This document shows, piece after piece, positions 56,693-64,000 of a stretch of DNA of 64,000 nucleotides (its first letter is position 1; every line of letters starts with the position of its first letter). The notes below the pieces were generated by a model. That model was not told the origin of the DNA and did no database searches. It saw only the letters and a program-made list of their open reading frames with translations. Origin of the DNA: Siphonodentalium dalli. Taxonomy: Eukaryota; Mollusca; Scaphopoda; Gadilida; Siphonodentaliidae. The stretch spans positions 219,076,373-219,140,372 of the forward strand of contig CP136061.1 of the NCBI GenBank assembly GCA_032622095.1. Reading direction: 5' to 3'. A program made the translations under genes and the position numbers.

Positions 56693-57037
56693 TTAAACTG
56701 CATGGCGTATGAATTAAACGTGCACTCTCGTGTCCTACCAGTACAACTAAACCTATCTCCATCACAGAGAAAATGCTTATATAAATACCTCGCCAAGAGA
56801 GGAACAACTGTGCTCTCAAATAATTGTCAAATCATGCAGTGATACAAATCTTTTGTTTGAAGTAGACATATAAATATGGGTCTCCCTTCATCTCAGATAA
56901 AGTTTTTTTTCCTCTACCTTGTGTTTTTTTTTTTAAATCGCCAGGTCAGTGTCTTTGTTGATTTTTTTATTGATGAAACATTTCTAATAGGGTATTCTGC
57001 CAAACGGAAAAATATAGACATCACTATGGGGTATATT

Positions 57038-57210
57038 GTATCGAAATGGCCATGCATCCATCGGAAACTTTAGGCACATTGACATGTCCCTCAGATTAAG
57101 CTGGAAAACCGGTCCCAAATTTTGCTCATGTCGGGGTTCGATATTCGAACCCCGCGTCAACCTCGTCTACTCCAGATTGCGATTATGGTATCCACGAGCT
57201 GTAGAGATTA
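57038..57210 (+). repeat. Dispersed repeat with CAACCTCGTCTA, copy 2
   Basis: Second copy of 52128-52300. It contains the perfect hairpin CGGGGTTCG-ATAT-CGAACCCCG (57132-57153), whose GGTTCGA core resembles a Pol III box B. Confidence 0.65.
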
Positions 57211-58428
57211 ACATAAGTTATGTATATAGGGCCTACACGCTGCACGATTTATGAAATGGGACATTGAATTGAAGGCTTATTAACCTCCTGGTGTATTAAT
57301 CTTACCTATCGCTTAAACAAAAAAACAGTAATCCAGGGTACTGTATATATACATAGACTTACCGGTGCGCCCTGTCGGTTAGAACAAGGAGAGACTCAAC
57401 ACACTAATCATTCTCTACCAGAATCAATTATCGGCTCGCCATTGAGAGAGTTTAGCGACGCTGGTAGAGCTTTCACGCTAATAACAATTTTCACGAATTT
57501 ATAAACAAAATAAGTGATTTGGTGCAAAATGTGTTAGGACGACGATTTCTTTCAGAACTTTGCAAAATAGACACATAAAAAGTCGCCCCTGATGATATTA
57601 TGCCACCAGCTTGCCAGTCCATAACACAGTTCTGCTCTGCATTTAGTTGGGTCCTTCCAGCCTATCTTACTTCCGCTTCCAGTTTCACTTTTTGAAAAAA
57701 TCCAAGAAAATGCGACTGTGAAATTTGTTGTCAAAATAGGGCACTGATCGTCCATAAATGGCAAATTTGAAATTTTTTAATATGGATACTTTACTACATA
57801 TGAGATGTCCGTTGATTTAGATATTAATAAATACTCGGAAAGGTACACGCATAATAATCTTTTCTATTTTCGTGGTATTTAAATGTTGATTGTTGTCATG
57901 TTGTTGACCTTGGCCACACTGTCTTAACTTAACTTAAGTCTTTTAATACTAGATTATGCTACGGGTGTGCAGATTACAGTTTTCATGAAAGGCTACTGAT
58001 AATTAATCTGGTAACACCCCAACATCTGAACATGGTTAATTTATTTATTCAAACCAACATTTTACAAATGTGGAAGTGTCTGATTGTTTCAATGTTTGAC
58101 CCATTCCGGATGATTCCCTGATTTGGCCAATGCCACTATGGCCATGGCAATGACAATTGACATTGACAATGGGTCGAATGACACCATTGTCATGGACGGA
58201 AAGTTAATTCATGAAACTTGAAAGTTCATTTTGGGTCCAATGACTTATATAAGTTATAAAAATAGATCAGTTCCGAAAGTTAACTGTTTTTTGCATTTTC
58301 GTTATCATATAAATTCAAATATAATTTTTGCAATAGAATATATATTTCACTCCCATTGCAGTCCTTCTCACGAGGAAAACACAGCGAGAGCATTTATTTG
58401 CTCCCGCAATTCAAAAGACAGGTGTAAT
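57211..58428. other. Unassigned sequence
   Basis: No array, TIR element or exon that I can support. Confidence 0.4.
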
Positions 58429-58842
58429 CAGGTCAGGGAGAACCCAAAATTGATGTACTATTACTAAACCTCGATTTGTGTAAAAAACCTCGATCGAGGT
58501 TCTTCGAGACCATGTCACCACTGGTGATATAGTGTGGAGTATTTCATCTTATACCTATGGGAGGCCAAATTCACATTTAATAATTAATTGTGCTTGATTG
58601 CGCTTAAGCACAATTAATTATTAAATGTGAATTTGGCCTCCCATAGGTGTAAGATGAATTACTCCACACTATATCACTTACACTATATTACTTCCATTAG
58701 TATCATATTTGGTTTAGAGTGTTTCCCCTTATATCATGTGTGTATGTTTTGACCAGTGATCACATGGTCTCGAAGAACCTCGATCGAGGTTTTTCACACA
58801 AATCGAGGTTTAGTCCATCGATTTTGGGTTCTCCCTGACCTG
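58429..58842. mobile_element. hAT-like palindromic MITE with 5-bp TSD and nested hairpin
   Basis: Ends CAGGTCAGGGAGAACCC and inverse, flanked by GTAAT (58424-58428, 58843-58847). A second internal repeat CTCGATCGAGG lies near both ends. The centre (about 58528-58675) is a near-perfect hairpin around TTGGCCTCCCATAGG with the GCGCTTAAGC core also seen at 41915-42440. CAGG ends with a 5-bp TSD fit hAT5-type elements. Confidence 0.85.
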
Positions 58843-58847
58843 GTAAT

Positions 58848-59630
58848 ATTGCACCCATAATATAATCATTGAGTTTTCCCCAAACAAAATGTCATTGTGT
58901 GATGGACCTATGTCCAGTTACACTTTCATATGCCCATAATTGATCTGAGACGGGAAAGGATCTAAATAAACCTTAAAATAGTTCAAAATTGAATCAATGA
59001 TTACTGTCACCAACTTTGACAAGAGGGACGAGTGCGAATTTTAGCACCCGTGAATTGAAAATTACCAGTGCATACAGGGGGCAAGAGCAAATGCTCCCAT
59101 CTCTTGGGAAGGACTGCTATTGTTAATGTTATATTGACTATTGTGCTTGTAGTCTGACTGTTAACCTTACCATCAATTTTGGCTAGAAAATTAGTTAAAT
59201 TATGCCAAACAAAATAAGTCTTTTTTTTCCGACTTACCCTAAAAAATAGCTGCAATCTTAATTTTGTTCTTTTCACATGTGTAAACTATTTTTTTTAACA
59301 TAAGCTATTCTCGCTTCAATAGTGTCTGAGTATTTTATTTACAGGATTGCTATCCTGATGAGTACAACAAAACACTATTATGTCAATTTATGAACACAAT
59401 AACACAAGTCCCATAACTATCGCGTAATAAATAAGCTGAAAAATAAATAGATAATACCTCCACTGGTTGTCTGGTCATCTCCGTCGCTAAACCTCATTTG
59501 ATGTCATATTAGTTGACAAACTTAAAATGAGGAAACGGAGTCGAAGATAATTGTGTCTACCTATATGACGTCACCAATATTATGTAATCGGGGTGGCGAG
59601 TGGCATGATTAATAGAATAACTATATGGCA
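58848..59630. other. Unassigned sequence with a weak inverted repeat
   Basis: An inverted pair CTCCGTCGCTAAACCTCATTT (59479) / AATGAGGAAACGGAGTCGAA (59527). The 89-codon minus-strand frame at 59007-59276 has no recognised motif. Confidence 0.4.
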
Positions 59631-59633
59631 GTA

Positions 59634-60355
59634 CCTTACTCGTATCTAAATTTGCGCAGTACTATTTTTCGCGCACCCATCGGTGCGCGAATTTAAAACT
59701 GAGCGAAAAATAGTATGACTCCTGAATTTATACCAAATCACGTGGGAAAATAAGAGGGTTATATGTTCGTGAGTTACATATTATGGAAGATTGGAGTGAT
59801 TACATTCATATGCGGACAAGCTCAATACCATTTACTTAAAGCATATCAAGCGATAAATAATTGTATAGTCTTCTACGTTTCAATGCTTGTAAAAATAGAC
59901 ATATTTCAGAGTGAAGGTGCGCGAAAGCACGTCTCCATACCCACAACGCTGCATCGAGTGGAGCCGTGGTCATGTAACAGTCTTGAGTTATTTATGTGAA
60001 CCCAACTATTTAAAATAGCAACCTACTCGGTTTTGGTTTTACTTTTGAGCTCAATTCAATGATCCACATATCTGCTTAAATATCAGAATAATTACTTGGA
60101 TCATATGCACCCATCTTCACAACAAAATTATAATGCAGCTATGTTCTATTCGATGTAAATGTCCATCGTGATGGTCTTTACTACATACACGTATCTTTAG
60201 GAGCGATTAAGAACTGACACTGTGATCAAACACAGGACCTTTTCTAAAATATTTTTATCAGTTTTGAATTCGCGCAACATGGTGCGCGAATTCAAAGTGC
60301 GCGAATTTAAAACTGAGCGAAAAATAGTACTGCGCGAATTTAAATACGAGGAAGG
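59634..60355. mobile_element. TA-flanked TIR element with GCGCGAATTT repeats
   Basis: TIR CCTTACTCGTATCTAAATTT against the inverse ending TACGAGGAAGG, flanked by TA. Sub-terminal blocks GTGCGCGAATTTAAAACTGA and GCGAAAAATAGTA recur at both ends (59675-59720, 60270-60340). The TA duplication suggests a Tc1/mariner- or ISL2EU-like origin. No transposase. Confidence 0.75.
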
Positions 60356-60359
60356 TATG

Positions 60360-60937
60360 TCAACAATTGAAATTAAGTCATGTATGTAGTGTAATTTGGG
60401 CCAGCCTAAGGTTTATATATAATACAGTAATACCTTAATCGTTATAAAAATAAGATTAGCGGCTGAATATTAGATTATATGCGCAAAATGACATTCAAAA
60501 TACATATATATTATAGGTTTATTGAAAGAAAATACTAATATTTTTCAGGATAATATTCCTTTAATTAAAAAACGAGCGAAGTCATGCTCAAAAGTCAAAA
60601 TTTAAATGAAATTTAAAACAAACCCGGACGGAACCTAAGGGCGCCTCAAAATAGCGCGCAGAACTGCACGGAAGTGCGCAGTACAAATAAAACAGTTTAT
60701 GCATGTGGTGCAGGTGGGAGTTGAATTAAAACATTTATATTAATGAAATATAGCAGTAGAAGGCCATCAGTTGCGAATTTGTAAGTTTTTTTTATTGTTT
60801 TATTAGAGAGAGCGAGTGGTAGAATCTTCCGCACACTGTTTAGAGAAAGCTTACTCTCGTTATCTTCCGCACATTGTTTCAAGAAAACTTACTGTGCAGT
60901 ATTGGATTATTAGCCAACGATAGATGATAATTAGATA
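60360..60937. other. Unassigned sequence
   Basis: No supported feature. Confidence 0.4.
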
Positions 60938-60945
60938 CCTTCAAG

Positions 60946-61728
60946 CATATGCCCCTGGGGAAAAATAGCAGCGAAACCAATATATACTATAACAGTGACA
61001 AGGTTCAGAAGTCCGATTTTGGGAAAAACATACCATATTTCATATTTCTCATAGATTCTCAAAATCGTTCAACTTAATAGTCACAATATATTTCAGCGTG
61101 TCTTATTAGCCATGAAATGTCTTTTCTTTTGGTATATTATTCCATAGAATCAAATGAAGGGAAGTCGAGTCATGGAACCGAAAACTTGCAATATCTACTG
61201 GAAATTTGGGAGTAAAACAGATTGTCAGAGTCCCTGTCTGCCTAATATCCTCAATAATTCTAAAACATTATCAACTCACCCAAAATATGCCCCAGTGAAT
61301 TTTATAGGGCATAACATTTTTTTCGTTTGATATATAACTTGACGAAGTCAATTTAAGCAACGTCGACATATCGTACGGGAAATTTGCAAATTCGGCAATT
61401 GCGATCGTAATAATTGAATTGGTATCCGTGTATAATCACTACTTACCAGACAGGGAAACTGACGACCGCTTTTCATCGGTAGGTAAGGCTAGTTTTCCAT
61501 ACGTTATCCCGACTTCCCTTTGTTTGATACGATCTAATTATATATCAAAAGAAAGGAAATTTCATGGCCAATAAGACACTATGAAATATATTGTGACTGA
61601 GAAGAAAGATTTTGAAAATCTATGAGAAATATGATAGATGGTGTGTTTTTCCAAAAACCCGGACTTGTGAACCTTGTCACTGTTTAGTATATATTGGTAT
61701 ATATGGTAATTTCTCCCAGGGGCCTGTG
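60946..61728. mobile_element. TIR element with 8-bp TSD, 783 bp
   Basis: Ends CATATGCCCCTGGGGAAA and the inverse of CACAGGCCCCTGGGAGAAA, flanked by CCTTCAAG (60938-60945, 61729-61736). Arms of about 220 bp are imperfect inverted repeats (CATATTTCATATTTCTCATA in the left arm). The 8-bp TSD suggests hAT or P; no transposase is present. Confidence 0.85.
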
Positions 61729-61924
61729 CCTTCAAGTGTTAAACATTGGTCTATCAAGTTTATGCTTAATCTAAACAAAGGCAAAATTTTAAATCAGTAA
61801 ACCAACTCAAGCTCAATGTGTTTAGTACACCCACACCTTCAAAAAAAAAAGAAGAAGCCTGCTTGCCCTTATGTTTTCTGTATGTTACCAAAAACATCAC
61901 TATTTTTTTTAAGCCTTCAATGGA

Positions 61925-62290
61925 AATGTTCATTATTTTGTCTGTCTGCCTGAGTATCTCATCCATGGTTTATAGGATGAATTTGGTATGGATGTTCAGT
62001 GTAAGGGCTTTCAACGAAGTGTCTAACAGTGTTGTTCACATTTTCCATTCCAGAGTTAATCATCTGGAAATATTTATTTTTTGCCTGTCCGCCTGACTAT
62101 CTCAGCCATGGGTTATATGATTACATTTGACATGTATGTTCATTATCACAAGGGCTTTCAATGAAGTGTCAACCTGTTTTAGTATTTTCCATTCTAGAGA
62201 TATTAACCTTCGTTATCTGGAAATATTTATTTTTTGTCCGTCCGTACAAATATTTCAGTCACGGTTTATAGATCTCATTGAAATTTGGTA
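61925..62290 (+). repeat. Tandem array, about 150-bp unit
   Basis: Units start near 61937, 62082 and 62237 (TTTTGTCYGTCYGCCTGA wording) with shared AAGGGCTTTCAAYGAAGTGT and TCTGGAAATATTTATTTTTT. A further unit lies at 63725-63860, on the other side of the LINE fragment, so the LINE probably landed inside this array. Confidence 0.75.
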
Positions 62291-62294
62291 TATA

Positions 62295-63625
62295 CTAACA
62301 AAGTCCATTTTCAAAACAAGATTATCGAAAACTCCCGCTCTTACACATATCTTGGTGTATTATTTCATTGTAATGGAACTTTTTCTGCAGCAAAACATGA
62401 CACTTATGCTAAAGTTCTCCGAGCTTATTTTAAGTTTAGTAAAACCTTTAACGATAGAAACATACCAAACATTACAACACTTACCCACATATTTGATCAC
62501 ACAGTTAAACCGGTAATACTTTATGGCAGTGAAATTTGGGGTTATTCTGAAAATTACAAGTCCTTCAACAGGACCACTGACTATAGGTTCCTTTTCAGCT
62601 TATGCGATAAATTTTAAACCTGATAAAATTAAACTAAATATGTGTAAGTATTTTCTAGGACTATGACAAAAATCATATAATTTGGCTACCATGGGGGATA
62701 AATGTATATATCCTCTGATGTTAAGAGTAATATGGTAAATTACTATGAAACCTTAAAAATCTCTAAAGATACTCTCATCACGAATGCTTTCAATGTATCT
62801 ACTGAGCTTGCTAACAAAGAGGGAAATCCTGGGTAGGATTTATCAGGACACTGTCAGGATTTTTTGATGAATATAATACCAAGCAAATGCTGCGAAAGGA
62901 TAATAATGTGAAGACAAATCTTACTAAAAACTAAATGTAATTAGCCTACTGAGGAGTATATACGACAAATGTTGGTACAATGGGATTTTTAATGATAAAT
63001 GTAGTAAACCTGGTCAAAGAAACAAGTTGAGGACCTGTAGAACATTCAGGCTTAATTTTAGGCTTGAAATATATATTACTTGGGGTAATTTTAACCGAAG
63101 ACACTTTCTGGCGGAACTTACCAGTAGATCTAGTTGCCACAAACTTAAAATTGAAACCGATCGCTATCTGGGCATTGATAAACAGGATAGAACTTGTCAA
63201 TAATGTTTAACAAGTCAATAGAACGAGCTTCATTTTATGTTACAATGCCCGTCATTGATTCAATATGTGAACCTATCCCAGATGAACTGTATACTAAATT
63301 CCCTAACATAAAAAACTGAATGATTAAGACCAGTTTATATGGCTAATGAGTTGCGAAGATGAGTTTGGCATGAGTAAGATATGTGTCCTTATTGATCGTC
63401 TGTTTAAATCAAGATCCTCGATCCTTGGAGTACAAACTGACTGCACATAACTATCTTGTTTTGAAACCTCTAAGTATTCATTTTTTTTTCTTATGTTATT
63501 TTTGTATAATCATATAACAATCACTGTTTATATGTAACTGGTACTTGTTCCTACTTAATTATACTGCCTGTATAGGTGTCTTGATTGGCACAATAAAACA
63601 TCTTACCGGTACCTTATCTTATATT
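62295..63625 (+). pseudogene. LINE ORF2 3' part with 3' tail, decayed
   Basis: The first frame (to 62617) has SYTYLGVLFHCNGTFSAAKH and KPVILYGSEIWGY, the connector after the RT domain of CR1/Jockey-like elements. After frameshifts and stops, 63015-63255 reads RNKLRTCRTFRLNFRLE, SSCHKLKIETDRY and RTCQ..C, then HFMLQCP, the usual CCHC-type end. CAATAAAACATCTTACCGG and a TTATCTTATC microsatellite mark the 3' end (63589-63632). 5'-truncated and inactive. Confidence 0.85.
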
Positions 63626-63639
63626 ATCTTATCGGTATA

Positions 63640-64000
63640 AAAATCACCATAATGAAGTCTTCCAAGTTTGAATTGGTTTTGTTTTAATTCTTCATTCTTG
63701 TGTTATTTCTCTTTGTTTATATAGAAATGTTGATATTTTGTCTGTCCCTATGAATGTCTCAACCATGGGTCATCAGATCTCAATGGAATTGGGTGGAGAT
63801 ATTCAATATTTAAAAAAGGATCCGTTGATGTGATAAAAAATGGTCAGGGTCCTGTAACTTCTACATAGAGTATGCCCCCCCAGGCGGTATGCCTTATGGG
63901 GATAGGACTGGCAACATCCCAGCTCTTGTTATTGCTGGAAATTAGAGGATGTGCCCATGGCCAAGTATATTCAGAAGAAGCCTTGTGATTGGCTGCATAT
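63640..64000. other. Window end, repeat remnant
   Basis: Contains one unit of the array at 61925-62290 (63725-63860). No gene seen. Confidence 0.5.

Overview
The window is AT-rich eukaryotic DNA from an animal. It has a split host gene with long introns, LINE relics, and very dense hairpin (MITE-like) and terminal-inverted-repeat (TIR) DNA transposons. The repeat style, with unit arrays ending in GGACGGACGG and 'aatagtcccc' and many TTAA- and TA-flanked MITEs, resembles marine invertebrates, probably lophotrochozoans. That placement is an inference; the species cannot be named from the sequence.

Host gene (about 0.8-13.0 kb, minus strand). Five coding exons with consensus splice sites and mutually consistent phases encode the first 141 residues of a mitochondrial carrier. 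It is closest to the mitochondrial glutamate carriers SLC25A22/SLC25A18. Exons lie at 12966-12988 (start codon), 8971-9105, 8529-8584, 3419-3509 and 779-897; the C-terminal part lies beyond the left edge. A decayed partial copy of exon 2 sits at 9417-9473. Introns are filled with TTAA-flanked MITEs, Tc1/mariner-type MITEs, hairpin repeats and tandem arrays.

Upstream (13.0-64.0 kb) I found no other convincing host gene. At 13921-18927 lies a 5.0-kb giant palindrome flanked by a 3-bp duplication. At 23.8-36.6 kb one ancestral repeat was successively split by an 8-bp-TSD hAT-like element (itself holding a Harbinger-like element) and a 9.2-kb element. The 9.2-kb element has CACTG termini and a 5-bp TSD, and itself holds a 2-kb relative and a relative of the giant palindrome. 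A paralogous uninterrupted copy at 5.6-6.06 kb acts as the empty site and supports this order. From 37 to 64 kb there are further TIR elements: 41.4-43.9, 43.9-47.7, 51.1-51.5, four TTAA elements of one family (one at 3.8 kb, three at 54.5-56.7), 58.4-58.8, 59.6-60.4 and 60.9-61.7. There are also four LINE ORF2 relics, tRNA- and 5S-like SINE pieces and a short retrocopy-like insertion.

The most unusual material is the 5-bp-TSD CACTG family, the giant palindrome with mirrored decayed reading frames, and several unrelated arrays carrying an AAGATGGC-type motif at about 155-185 bp spacing. No intact transposase or reverse transcriptase was seen, so the mobile DNA looks non-autonomous or dead.
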